DNA of 64,000 bases from the NCBI GenBank assembly GCA_030220185.1, contig JASPKZ010007797.1, positions 1 through 64,000 on the forward strand, in the 5' to 3' direction. Origin of the DNA: Diploptera punctata. Lineage: Eukaryota; Arthropoda; Insecta; Blattodea; Blaberidae. Under the pieces are notes generated by a model. It had not been told where the DNA came from, made no database searches, and saw nothing but the letters and a program-made list of their open reading frames with translations. This document shows positions 27,190 to 37,440 of the stretch, piece by piece. The translations under genes were made by a program, and so were the position numbers. Position 1 is the stretch's first letter. The number at the start of each line of letters is the position of its first letter.

Positions 27190-27995
27190 CTTAAATACCT
27201 GTCTCCTCGCCCTTACTCCTACAGTCTCATTTCTCTGCGAGCTACTAATGAAGTAACGTAAAAACGGGATAAGTGTAATATAAATGTCAGTGCAGTGCCA
27301 GTGACATTTCGAACGCTTACGTAGGCCTAATGGATCTTACGATTATATTGTATTTAACAGAACGACAGATCAGTAAAATATTTAAATGTTTAGATTGTTT
27401 TCGTATAACTTTCTAATTTGAGCAATTAATTCTTGTAATTATATTTGTCAGGTGCTATTTGTTCCATTTTTACATCAAACTCAGAAGTAAACAAAACTCA
27501 GGAACAATCCGACAGCGGAACATTGACCTGCTTCGTTTGTGGATGATTTGTGAACTAATGCCGTGTCATCCCGCGTACACTCCCTTTACACCAGTCTGTG
27601 GTGTCGAAGAGACTGCAGCTATTACCCTAAGTAAGCTGGGTAAGTGCTTCATTTGCCATTTGTTTCTGACTATCCATGGTTAGTATTTACGTCCGTGCGG
27701 CGCAGCAACGGCGCTGCTATGACCGGAGGTAGCCTAAACGTTCCGTTGTGTCGGATAATACAGTAGAGGCGACGTATTTTAGAGTTAGGTTAAATAAACA
27801 ACATTACCGATGCATAAATCACCTCTTTCTGTTTATATTCTCAAGAAGTTATAATGTCACTTAGAGTACACAACAATCTATGTGAAGTGTTCTGCCAAAG
27901 AATTGCAAACTTATCAAATAAGTCATTAATAATAAAACATACGAGTATAATATACTTACATAATAAAAATTGATAGCTCTGTATAACTTTAATTC
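27190..27995. other. Non-repeat sequence, no gene supported
   Basis: Moderate GC, several CpG, an open frame 27459-27683 without recognisable domain, and a GT-rich 'gctgggtaagtgc' donor-like site at 27636. I cannot support a gene. Confidence 0.35.
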
Positions 27996-27999
27996 CATG

Positions 28000-28230
28000 G
28001 CGCGACAGGCCTAGAAGACCCTTGGCCTACCAGCCGGCTGATGGTCTCAACTGTGAATGTCGAGTATACGACAAGGGAACACCACCTAGAAGCACTCGCC
28101 TCTGAAAATGCCCTCCGCAGTTGAGGGAGAAACGTCTGGAAGAAACATCAGTTATAGACCATGGTCACAGCCCGGAATCTTTTAATATTATGATTACCGG
28201 CCGTGAAAAGCCTGCATTCCGGAATCTGTT
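28000..28230 (+). mobile_element. SINE C tail joined to a PLE B-type terminal fragment
   Basis: 28000-28050 is the end of a SINE C body. 28080-28220 is a PLE terminal repeat like 2960-3060 and 1060-1180, with a hammerhead-like motif, 'gaccatggtcacagcccgg' and 'ggccgtgaaaagcctgc'. Confidence 0.6.
28102..28136 (+). ncRNA. Hammerhead-like motif in a solo PLE terminal fragment
   Basis: CTGAAAA (G8 changed to A), helix II TGCCCTC/GAGGGA with loop CGCAGTT, GAA, ACGT (minimal palindromic helix III), C. Confidence 0.5.
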
Positions 28231-28640
28231 ACTGTTTATTGTTCTCTTAATTCTTTTGATATTTTTATTACTTATAGAAGCTTTCAAAATAACGTATATT
28301 TCTTCTTCTTCTTTAACAGGCGACTACAACCTCATTGAAGTTTGGCCTCCTCAACAATTTTTCTCCACCTGGATCTATTCTGGACACAGACTGGTCAATT
28401 TACTATTTTAATTTCTAATATATTTTATAACATCATCCTGCCATTTGTTTTTCGGGCGTCCAGTTGTTCTGGTGCATATTGGTTTCCATTTGTATATTCT
28501 TCTTACAAGCTTGTCTTCCTGCATTCTATTTATAACGTATATTTACTATGTACAAGTTATTTTAAATTTATTTTTATGAAGGTCTATTATGAAGTGGGTA
28601 CCGAAATTACAACTAATTTGCCTTGAATATTAAGGAAAAC
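28231..28640 (-). mobile_element. LINE 3' end fragment
   Basis: Minus strand around 28435-28490 reads YKWKPICTRTTGRPKNKW-like (ACTGGACGCCCGAAAAAC in part), typical of the LINE C-terminus. The rest is degenerate. Confidence 0.45.
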
Positions 28641-28882
28641 CAGAAGAAAAAAAAAACTTCATTGAGATTGGTTTGCACCATGGTTTTAACCCGAAACCTC
28701 CCAAACACGAGTTTCAAATTGCACTGCTTGAGCAAACTAGCTCGTCTCTTTTTCTCTCTCTCTCTTTTTTTTTTCTTCTAACAGTTTTATAGTTCGTTTA
28801 TTGACGTTGCCTAAGTTGCTTTACGAAATAATTCAATCTTCCACCAATCAAACTATTTTATGACATCAGAAATCTATAATAA

Positions 28883-29240
28883 TTTTGGACCGTTTGGGCC
28901 TTAAAGTTTCTTGACATTTGTCTTACAGGTGAGGAAAAACCCCGAAAAAAAAACATAGCCCAGGAAACTTGTCCGGTTCGGGTACCGAACCCGGGCCCGC
29001 TGCGTGACAAGGCAGCACGCTAACTCGAGACCACCTGGCCATCATCATCATTAACATATTCATTAAATGTAGGATTAAGACCTCTCCCGGCGCATAATTA
29101 CCATAAATATTACGTATCTTATATCATCAGGGCAGTGTAACTCAGCCTTCCAGGCGCCCCAATCTCAGATGTGGGTTACAATAACGCCATCTCAGGAGAG
29201 AATACCAGAGAGTCGAAATGACAACGTGGTGGTATTGAAT
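28883..29240. mobile_element. tRNA-Asp-like SINE pieces, head inverted relative to tail
   Basis: 28883-29037 is a head in minus orientation (GGGCCCGGGTTCGGTACCCG-like B box, GCCTTGTCACGCAGC anticodon arm). 29040-29240 is tail type 1 in plus orientation ('ctctcccggcgcataatta' to 'gtcgaaatgacaacg'). Confidence 0.7.
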
Positions 29241-29529
29241 AAAAGTAATACTTTTGGACTGGTAGGCATCATTAGTTGGCAATATTGCATATTTAACAAT
29301 AGACGTATTACAGAATATTAAGGTTGGCCATGAAAATATCATGAACAATCGTCATTATTTCAGAAATAAAGGTGTTGAATTTACTGAAAATTAAAACATC
29401 AACGTGAAATACTTGTTAATACAGGTAAAATTTAGATTTATTACTCTGTATGTGTATAATAGATTTATGCATAGGTTAGAATATTGTTAATTTAACATAT
29501 GACTTTATTTAGAACTTAATCCATTATAA

Positions 29530-30147
29530 ATGGCACCTCTTCTTCTTCTTCACTTCACGGGCTAGGTAAATTGCCTTTTCCGCCTTACAGTTCTGTCCAT
29601 CATTTCACTGGCCTTCCTACATTCCTTGACCCTCTTGGCTTGTAGTTAAATTCTGCGTTTGGTAATCTCATTACATTCATTCTTTCTTTCTACATGTTTA
29701 AACCATTTATTTCTATATTCTTTGATCTTGTCATTCAATCGATATTTATACTTAACTCTATTCTTATATCTTCATTCTTTATCCGATCCAATCTAGTGCA
29801 GCCTTTTATTCTTCTAAGGAAGTTCATATCTACGCTTTGTATTCTACTTTGTAATTTTTTGGCCATTACCCGAGTTTTACTCCCATAAAGTAATGTAGGA
29901 ACTGCAATGTTTTATAAAACTTCAATGTAGTATATCTTCTTGTTTTGTTCTTTAATGTTTTATGTATAGTTCCGTATATCATTTGAAATTTCGACAGTTG
30001 CATATTTATGTCTCTTTCAGTTTTTGTGTTTATAGTAAAATTACAACCCAAATAATTAAAATGTGTTACTTGTTCTAGAGGTTTGTTGTCTATTATGATA
30101 TTTTTGATCTTATATGTCCATTTCCCCAAAATGTCATGGCACCTCAT
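29530..30147 (-). pseudogene. RTE-like LINE, C-terminal protein remnant
   Basis: Frame 29866-30147 reads IIIDNKPLEQVTHFNYLGCN, then RDINMQLSKFQMIYGTIHKT and TRRYTTLKFYKTLQ: the thumb-connection region of RTE-type reverse transcriptases. Further 3' codons appear out of frame down to 29540. Confidence 0.7.
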
Positions 30148-30207
30148 TACCTAATATTTTGTACATGTATCACATAACATTACACTACATTGTGAAAGCC
30201 TATTATG

Positions 30208-30221
30208 TACTGTTATTATTA

Positions 30222-30290
<69 letters not shown>

Positions 30291-30294
30291 TCAA
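30208..30294. repeat. (ATT)n microsatellite
   Basis: About 27 ATT units with one imperfection. Confidence 0.95.
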
Positions 30295-30792
30295 ATACAA
30301 ATAATAAATAGAAGGAGGTCAAGGCTAAACTAAAAGGGCTGTAGGGTCACAGATGATAATGATTACATCTGGCTTTCCATAAATATCGTGTAGATCGTTG
30401 ATACGAGTTTTTTTATTATATATTATGTAGTCTTCTCCATTTACCTGTCTATCTCTCTCTGTTCCAATTGTTTCCCTAAGAACTTTCTTCTAAAATACTA
30501 ATGATATTTTCTCTTCCCTTAAAGAATAGTCCATGTTTTGCAGATGTTTAGCATTTGGTATATGAAATATTTAAAATATCAGATTATATATCTTCACCAG
30601 TAAAATTACGAGTAATTTACCGAATGAAGCGCAACAAAATGGTAAAGTAATTTTTTCTAATGCCTGCCAGAAAACGTTTGCGCCATTGCTACAAAAAATT
30701 TAGTCAATATTTTACTCCATATTTTGAGACTCTTTAGTCCTTATGTATGTATATTTAGTCATTTTATATTACATACTTATAAATCCTAGCCT

Positions 30793-30798
30793 TGATTA

Positions 30799-30857
<59 letters not shown>

Positions 30858-30858
30858 T
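30793..30858. repeat. (ATT)n microsatellite
   Basis: About 21 units. Immediately precedes a minus-strand LINE 3' end. Confidence 0.95.
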
Positions 30859-30884
30859 ATTTCTATTATTTACACAGGAACCCT

Positions 30885-31025
30885 CAAACAAAATATACAA
30901 TTTTTTCTTCCACAGTTCTCGATCTTGTGTGCCTGCTTCTGTCATACTTTTCTTCTCCATGGTGTCTTGAATTTCCTTTATCCACGTTGGCTTTGGTCTA
31001 CCAGGTTTCATTTTTTCAGGAGGTA
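30885..31025 (-). mobile_element. LINE 3' end fragment
   Basis: Minus strand reads EKMKPGRPKPTWIKEIQDTM, EKKSMTEAGTQDRELWKKKL, the C-terminal GRP tail of an RTE-like protein. Confidence 0.65.
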
Positions 31026-31524
31026 ACGGAAATTTGCAATTGCTTGCCTCAATGGAATATTATGGGATAAAAATATAAGTAATCAAAATAAAATGAATAT
31101 TTATCATACAATTGTTAAAAGCATAAGTACTTATGGAGCAGAACTTTGGCCATTAACAACAAAAACAAATAAGTATATTTAGGCAACGGAAATTGATTTT
31201 ATACGAAGGGCAGCAAGAATTTCAAGAAGAGAAAAAATTAGGAACTCAGTTATAAGGGAGAAAATTAAGATTGAAGACACTATTTTAGATTATATTAAAA
31301 CTCAGCAATTAAGATGGTACGGACATGTCCAGCGAATGGAAGAGGATCGACTACCAAAATCTGTTTTGGAATGGAAACCTGAGGGAAGACGAGGCAGAGG
31401 AAGACCTATAACCTCCTGGAGTCAGGGAATATGTTTATACATGAAGGAGAAACATCTACAACCAGGAGATTGGATGGACCGACAAAATTGGCTATTAGGA
31501 ATCGGACGATGTCAAAGACATTAA
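31026..31524 (+). pseudogene. RTE-like LINE C-terminus
   Basis: Plus strand: IDFIRRAARISRREKIRNSV (31190-31250) then LRWYGHVQRMEEDRLPKSVL and GRRGRGRPITSWSQGI, stop at 31522. Upstream frames are broken. Confidence 0.7.
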
Positions 31525-31619
31525 TCAACCGATGATCCATCTATCAATTTCAATACTACTTTGTTTGTTTCTGTGTCCCCTACTTCTCATTATATGTCCA
31601 TATCATCTTAGTTGGATTT

Positions 31620-31830
31620 TTATTATCTTCTTCTTCTGATTATTATTATTATTATTATCTTCTTCTTCCTTCCAAGTATTAGGCCAAGGCCTGTTACGAT
31701 CCTATAGAAAATTTTCCCTCCAGCGTTTCATAGGACGGCCCAGTGATCTTCGTCCTCTTGGTAAGTAATTATAAACAGCTTTGGGGATCCGATTTGAACT
31801 CATTCTTTCAAGATGGTGTTTCCAATTTAG
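31620..31830 (-). mobile_element. LINE 3' end fragment
   Basis: Contains reversed C-terminal blocks ('cttcgtcctcttggtaagta', 'ggacggcccagtg') as in the other LINE ends of the window. Confidence 0.5.
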
Positions 31831-31839
31831 TTGGTACTG

Positions 31840-31902
<63 letters not shown>

Positions 31903-31903
31903 G
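31840..31903. repeat. (ATT)n microsatellite
   Basis: About 21 units. The long overlapping open frames here come from the repeat and are not genes. Confidence 0.95.
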
Positions 31904-32240
31904 GTATGTAATTATGTTTGATTTCAGATTGAATGAAATGGGTTCAGGCGGTAGATGTGATGTAGGAGGTTGTTTGAGTGGATGTATACTTATGTTCTTG
32001 TGTTTGTTTTTCGTTTCACCAATTTGTGCCACATTGTACATCTACTTTTCACCCTGTGGTCCATGCTGTAAGTGTGCTGAGGTGGGTATTGATACAAATT
32101 TTGAAAACGGCAACTCTTTTTAACATTCAACTAATTAATTCACTGGCTCTATCGAAACCAAAACTCCATAGTCTCGTGGACAGTAACTCCTTATCAATCC
32201 TGAGATAATATTTTTTAATCATTCCATGCATAACTCACCT
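31904..32240. other. No supported feature
   Basis: Frame 31743-32123 crosses the microsatellite and contains hydrophobic Cys-rich residues, but nothing identifies it as a gene. Confidence 0.4.
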
Positions 32241-32244
32241 CCCT

Positions 32245-32860
32245 ATCTAACTAACTAACTCACTGGCACTATCGAACCCGCAGGTTCATGGCCGCGCGGA
32301 CATAGGCTCTCCATACATCCTTATCCTGAACTATTTTTTTTTTTCCAATCATTCCCTCAAATCATAGTTAATGTTATTGTCCCACCTCATTCTTAGCCTA
32401 CCAACTAGTTTTCCTACAAGAAGCTTCCACGCACGTCTTTCATTCCACATTCATGCCACATGTCCTGTCCGTTGCAGTCTGCGAGACTTAACTGTTTGCA
32501 TTATATCTGGCTTCCTATAAAGACCATATAGTTCACTATTATGTAATTTTCTCCATTCACCTGACTGTTCATCTCTCTTTGGTCCAAAAAAATGTTCCTA
32601 AGAGCTTTATTCTCATATACTCGTAATCTCCTTTTCTCCCTTAAAGTAAGAGTCCATGTTTCGCATCCATATAATATAACTGGTAGAATAATAGTTTTAT
32701 ATATTTTCAGTTTAACTTTTTTTTTTGATAACTCACCTCCCTATCACCATGGTTAATGTTATTTTCTCACTTCAATGTTGGCCTACCCACTGGGCAGTTT
32801 CCCTCTGGTTGTTCTATCTGCGCCTCTTTCATTCCTCATCCATACCATATGACCTGCCTT
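32245..32860 (-). mobile_element. RTE-type LINE 3' ends (two fragments)
   Basis: 32245-32727 is the terminal 480 bp of the intact RTE family, ending (left) with 'aactaactcactggcactat'. 32730-32860 repeats a shorter part of the same 3' region. Confidence 0.8.
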
Positions 32861-32988
32861 TGCAATATAAAGAAAAATAAATTAACAGTATTTTCAATAA
32901 CATTAATGGATCCAACGGATCTGTAAACTAGAGTATGGCAACTAAAGCACAGCCAGTAATAGAGATATGGCATAGGTGAAAATGTGTT

Positions 32989-33112
32989 GTCAACGGCCAC
33001 ACCATGTGGAAAACACCAATTTTCCTTCGGTAATCAAAGTTAAGCAATATTTTATGCGATTAGTAATTTCATGGGTGACCACTTGGGAAACTCTACTGTG
33101 AGTGCAGCTGGC
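32989..33112 (+). rRNA. 5S rRNA-derived sequence (pseudogene or 5S-derived SINE head)
   Basis: GTCAACGGCCACACCATGTG, then 'caaagttaagcaatattt', 'gattagtaatttcatgggtg' and 'accacttgggaaac' follow the 5S rRNA order over its full length, including the internal control region, with many substitutions. It is directly followed (13 bp later) by a SINE C head. It is too diverged to be functional. Confidence 0.75.
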
Positions 33113-33124
33113 AAAATTAATTTG

Positions 33125-33345
33125 TCTCACGTCGTGGCCGAACGGTCTAAGGTATCATCATGCCTTGTCGCAGAGCTATAGAACGCACGCTGGTTCGAGC
33201 CCCCATAAAATGTTCTCATGGAGTTTCTGCAGACTTTGATACAAATGTCTGCCATGTATCGTAAGGAATTTACGAAGATAGCTGCGATAAGTAGCGGTTC
33301 CACGTAAATAAAACCAGCTTTAACGGTTAGGAGAACGAAAATGAC
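33125..33345 (+). mobile_element. tRNA-derived SINE family C, 5' part
   Basis: GTCGTGGCCGAACGGTCTAA (A box, leucine/serine-like), B box GGTTCGAGCCCCC, body through 'gataagtagcggttccacg'. Plus orientation. Confidence 0.7.
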
Positions 33346-33374
33346 GACCTTAGGCCTATGTCACCCTAATGTTT

Positions 33375-33766
33375 TTTTTTCAAATGCCCCAGGTTTGTCT
33401 TTTTTTTGACATTCTTGGTTTCTCTCCTGGCATGGCGTACTCGTAACCCACTTCTGAGATTGGGGCGCCTGGAAGGCGGGGTTACGTTGTCCCGATGATA
33501 TGATGGGTGATGATGATGATATTGGTGCGCTAGGAGAGTCCCTAATCCTAAGCTTAACCTAAGATGAATATGAATGATGATGATTGCGATGGCCATATGA
33601 TTTCGGGGACCGTTTGGGCCTTAAAATTTTCCTGACATTTGTCTCACAGGTGAGGAAAAACCCCGATAAAAACCTCACCCAGAAAAACTGTCCCAACCGG
33701 GGATCGAACCCGGGCCCGCTGCGTGACAAGGCAGCACGCTACCCCGAGACCACAGCGGTGGACCAG
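33375..33766 (-). mobile_element. tRNA-Asp-like SINE with tail type 1, full copy with 16-bp target duplication
   Basis: TGTCACCCTAATGTTT occurs at 33359-33374 and 33767-33782 exactly. Head (minus): TCCACCGCTGTGGTCTCGGG, GCCTTGTCACGCAGCGGGCC, GGGTTCGATCCCC. Tail ends in A-rich DNA. This is the best full-length representative in the window. Confidence 0.9.
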
Positions 33767-34125
33767 TGTCACCCTAATGTTTGTTATATGATCGTCCATT
33801 TCTGTGGATTTACATGCAAATAATAAGCCAGCTGCTGGTAACTGAAATCCAACAGTTGCACGATATTTAAAAAAAATGAGAGATGTAAAACATATAAAAT
33901 ATTGGTATCTTCCCATCTTACTACGTAAATAGCAATGAAGTGATATACAGGGTGCCCACAAAGTCCCAGTACATTTTAACGCTCGTTCTGCTACAACTCA
34001 ATAAACATTATATTAGAACAGAGTAGGACCTTATTAGGACAATGCAGTTTAACTTGTCCACCTTCAATATCACCTTGTGGTTGCCCAAAACATGCACCAT
34101 AAGATTTTAAGGGTTATGAACAAGC

Positions 34126-34603
34126 ATGCTGCTCTTATTCGCTGTTTCAGGTGATTCACATCTGGCACCTGGTGCTATAAACTCGGCTCTTGTTGGAACC
34201 CCATGCACACTAATCAAGGGGAATGAAGTCGGAAGAACGGGATGCCCATATGCGATCCAAAGCTCGTCCTATCCACCGGTTAGAAAAGGCTACATTTTTT
34301 GGGCCTTTCTTCTTCCACGAAAATACAGTTACCGGGAAAATCTACTAGGTATGCTGCAGTTATTTCTGGAGCCACAGTTACGGCATGGTGTTATCCTTGC
34401 CTCTATCCTATATCAACAAGATGAGGCACCACCCCACTCTCCAAACATTATGCAGGACTATGAGTCCTTTCCTATCCGGTGGATCGGACGAGCTGGTGGA
34501 TCGCATGTGGGCACCCTGTTCCATCGACCTCACTCCCCTTGATTGTTTCGCATGTGTTTCATCAAGAGCCTACTTCACACTGCAACGTGCAAGATATGAC
34601 TAA
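34126..34603 (+). pseudogene. Mariner-like transposase remnant
   Basis: Frame 34126-34542 ends SILYQQDEAPPHSPNIMQDY, then SFPIRWIGR, the strand around the second catalytic Asp (QQDxAPPH) of mariner transposases. A frame shift leads to IDLTPLDCF (34500-34560), the (S)PDLTPLDF block. The N-terminal helix-turn-helix and the first Asp are not recognisable. Dead copy. Confidence 0.75.
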
Positions 34604-34765
34604 TATGAAACAGTGAATAAAAGCGGCATGGTTGTTCATAACCGTCAAATCTTACAGCGCAAGTTCTGGCAACCACAAGGCAATACAGAAGGTAGACATG
34701 TTGTACTGTATTAGGCATTATAAAGTCCTACTCTATTCTAATATAGTGTTTATAGTGTTGTAGCA

Positions 34766-35068
34766 AGTCCACCGCTGTGGTCTCGAGGTAGCGTGCTGCC
34801 TTGTCACGCAGCGGGCCCGGGTCCGATTCCCAGTCGGGGCAGGTTCCTGGGTGAGGTTCTTTTAGGAGTTTTTCCTCACCTGTAAGACAAATGCTAGGAA
34901 GTTTAGGGCTCAACGGTCCCCGAAAATCATTGGGCCATCATCATCCTTCACCGGTGTGGAAGCTACCACTCCTATAATTCCCTTGTAAAGCTGTAAGGCA
35001 TAGCATGAAAATTATATGATTGCAGTGAAAGACCTTCTCTCGGGCAGAATTACTATGGATAGATGAAT
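34766..35068 (+). mobile_element. tRNA-Asp-like SINE with tail type 2 (11-bp target duplication)
   Basis: GTGTTGTAGCA flanks both ends (34755-34765, 35069-35079). Head TCCACCGCTGTGGTCTCGAG, GCCTTGTCACGCAGCGGGCC, GGGTCCGATTCCC; tail 'gaagctaccactcct ... gggcagaattactatgga', also found alone at 18063-18165. It interrupts the mariner-like element. Confidence 0.85.
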
Positions 35069-35329
35069 GTGTTGTAGCAGATCAGAAACATGAAAATGTA
35101 TTGGGACTTTATGGACACTCTGTATTTCGATGTCACAATAAGCCTTCCAAATGGACTAAATGATGGATTAAGTCTGATTTTAAAATAATTAACTTAAGTC
35201 TCATTTTAAAAGAACAATAACAACAGGATCAACTTTAAATCATTTATACAGTGTCTATGCATATTTTGGCATCGAACGATTCGTAGGATTTTATAAAAAC
35301 TTGATTAAAATATAATAACTTATAAAATG

Positions 35330-36815
35330 TTGCATATCCTGTGGCATGGTTGAGTGGTTCATGACCCCCCTGGGGGTCCGTCGGGCCCCAGCTGTGCTCA
35401 CAACAGCAACAGGGCGCGTCCCCGGGTGGCGGATAGGGGAACGGTCGGTGGTTTGCTTGCATTCCTCCCGGCTAGGTCCAGACCGGACCCGCGGGCCATT
35501 TGTGGGGTCGTCAGGACTCGAGCGACCTGACGTACTATATAGCTCGTGCTGCGCCCACTCCAGCAGCAAAACGTGTCCCCTCGGTGGCGTAGTGGGGAAA
35601 AGGTCGGTGGATCTGCTAGTCAGTCCTCCCTTCCAAGTCCGATGGACTCGCGGACCATGAGTGGGGTCAGCAGGAAAAACATATGCAAAAGGGGCCTGCT
35701 GTCAAGCCTAGAACTATCCCGGCCCACAGCGGGGGCATGTGCCGCTGTTGGCGTGGCGGTGGGAGACTGGGGGATCGTGCCCCCCTATCTCCTGGTTCAT
35801 TGAACCTGAGACCATCTGTGGGGGCACCATGGGAGATGAGCTCCCTGGATGCCTACATTGCTCAGTGGGCTGCCTCACAGCAGCTACACGACTAGGCCTA
35901 GTCTTGCGAACGGGCTGGATGGGACAATACCGGGCGTAATGCTGGGAATTACCACCAGGTCAATAAGCTCGGGAAAGGAGGAAGCGCGGTCTTTGTTGGT
36001 GGGATTTAGCGCCGACTCTGGAACCGAGTGACCCAAGAACAATCTGTGAGGTCGTCAGGAGTTGAGCGACCTGACGTACTAATGCTCAGGCTGGACCCAC
36101 TTCAGCAACCAAACACGTCCCCAGCTGGTGCACTGGGGGAAAGATCGGTGGATCTGCTGGACAGTCCTCCCGGTTAAGTCCAAGGGACTCGTGAACCATT
36201 AGTGGGGTAGGCAAGAGTTGAGCGCCTTGTCTTACTAGTTGCTCATCTGTTGGAGCTTGCGAGCTCCGTGCTGGCCTACAACAGCTGCAGAAGGCGTCCC
36301 TGGGGGCACACCAGGGCTCGGCTCGGACCAGTCCAGAGGGGAGCTACTGTACTGGTTCCTACGGCCCGTCGACAAACTGTGGGGTCGCCAGGAGATGAGC
36401 ACCTGGATGTACTAAAAGTCTCACACTGTTGGGCTTGTAGCCCTAGCCGGTCTCACAACGGCTGCAGGACACGTCCCTGGAGGCAGAACAGGGGAATGGT
36501 CGGTGGATCTGCGACAGCAGTCCTCCCGGCTAGGCTCATGGAGCCCGTGGACCAACTGTGGGGTCGTCAGGATTGAGCGACCTGATGTACTATGTAGCTC
36601 AGCAATTCCCAGAACTGCAAACTCCAACACTCTCTCCCTAGGGTGTTGGTGTAAGGACCGTGAACTTGAACGTGGACGTGAACATAGAATAGGGAAGACT
36701 AGAACTAGGACTTGGGAGTATGGTCAGGACGACCGAGGTATCCCAAGGGGTGGATGGATGGGTTCATGATGACTTGGCCAGAGATATTGGACTTGCGCTA
36801 GTTCGCGACTCCATA
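35330..36815 (+). repeat. GC-rich degenerate tandem repeat with a conserved hairpin per unit (unknown family)
   Basis: Roughly seven units of 150-260 bp, sharply more GC-rich than the flanks, each with blocks like 'ggtcggtggatctgc', 'agtcctcccggctagg', 'ctgtggggtcgtcagga' and 'gcgacctgacgtacta'. Hairpin stems (35509-35532, 35669-35700, 35831-35845, 36053-36076, 36210-36231, 36388-36406, 36565-36587) change sequence but stay paired. It ends in a short A run (36812 on). No coding frame is conserved. It may be the 5' or internal repeat of an unknown retroelement, or a structured RNA repeat. Confidence 0.6.
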
Positions 36816-36819
36816 AAAA

Positions 36820-37160
36820 AAATATTGACGCTAATGGCCTAGAAAACCCTTGGCCTATCAGCTGGCTGCTTGCCTCACATCCACATGTCAGTAACAGGGT
36901 TGAAGATCATTTAGCCAGTATAGGGGTGACATGTGGTCAGCATGTCGGATTCCCCAACCATTATAGCTGGTTTTGTCAACCAAGATCCGCTACTTATTGT
37001 AGGGGCCCAAATTCCTCACGATGCTAGAGGGTAACCGGTCCCATACTGGCCAAAACTTCATAACAAAATTTCTCCCTCCGTGGGGACTCGAACCATGACG
37101 AGTCCAGTAGCTTTGCACCAAGGCATCATGCCTTGAACCGCTCGGTTATAGTGCGGGACT
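36820..37160 (-). mobile_element. tRNA-derived SINE family C, full-length copy
   Basis: Minus strand head AGTCCCGCACTATAACCGAG, B box GGTTCGAGTCCCC, body with 'cagcatgtcggattccccaa' (plus reading) as in 17497-17837. Confidence 0.75.
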
Positions 37161-37169
37161 TTCCAGACC

Positions 37170-37440
37170 CTGTGAGGGAGAACATTTACTCCCGGAATTT
37201 CGGCCGGTATGGAACCAGTTCGCACCCATCATCGTGAGAAATTTCAATATGCAGCGGCTCCAGGTTGAGAAAGAAACAATAATGGCTGGGGTGTCCGACA
37301 TTTTGACCACATGTCACTCTTATACTGACTAATTGATCGTCCACCTCTGTAATTAACTCATGAACATGTGAGACCAGCAGCTGGCTGGTGTACCAAGGGC
37401 CTTCTAGGCATGTTGCGCCATGGAGTTTTTGAAGGTATGT
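37170..37440 (+). mobile_element. tRNA-derived SINE family C, body fragment in opposite orientation
   Basis: Body blocks 'ggaatttcggccggtatgg', 'aataatggctggggtgtccg' and 'ccagcagctggctggt' in plus orientation, so it forms an inverted pair with the copy to its left. Confidence 0.65.

Larger units (their letters stand above)
33948..35122 (+). mobile_element. Mariner-like element with TA target duplication, containing a SINE
   Basis: TA at 33946-33947 and 35123-35124. Ends CAGGGTGCCCACAAAGTCCC and its diverged inverse at 35097-35122 (GGGACTTTATGGACACTCTG). Transposase remnants inside (34126-34600). A SINE occupies 34766-35068. Confidence 0.85.

Noticed and set aside
27459..27683. 74-residue plus-strand frame as a host exon
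   Set aside because: No acceptor or domain supports it; only the donor-like site at 27636 is suggestive.
30743..32041. Long open frames rich in Ile, Tyr, Asn or Leu
   Set aside because: They are produced by (ATT)n/(AAT)n tracts read in different frames.
32989..33112. A functional 5S rRNA gene
   Set aside because: Too many substitutions in the internal control region and stems; single copy in a repeat-rich setting.
36250..36630. Open frames of 69 to 108 residues in the GC-rich block
   Set aside because: High GC reduces stop codons; the frames are not shared between repeat units.
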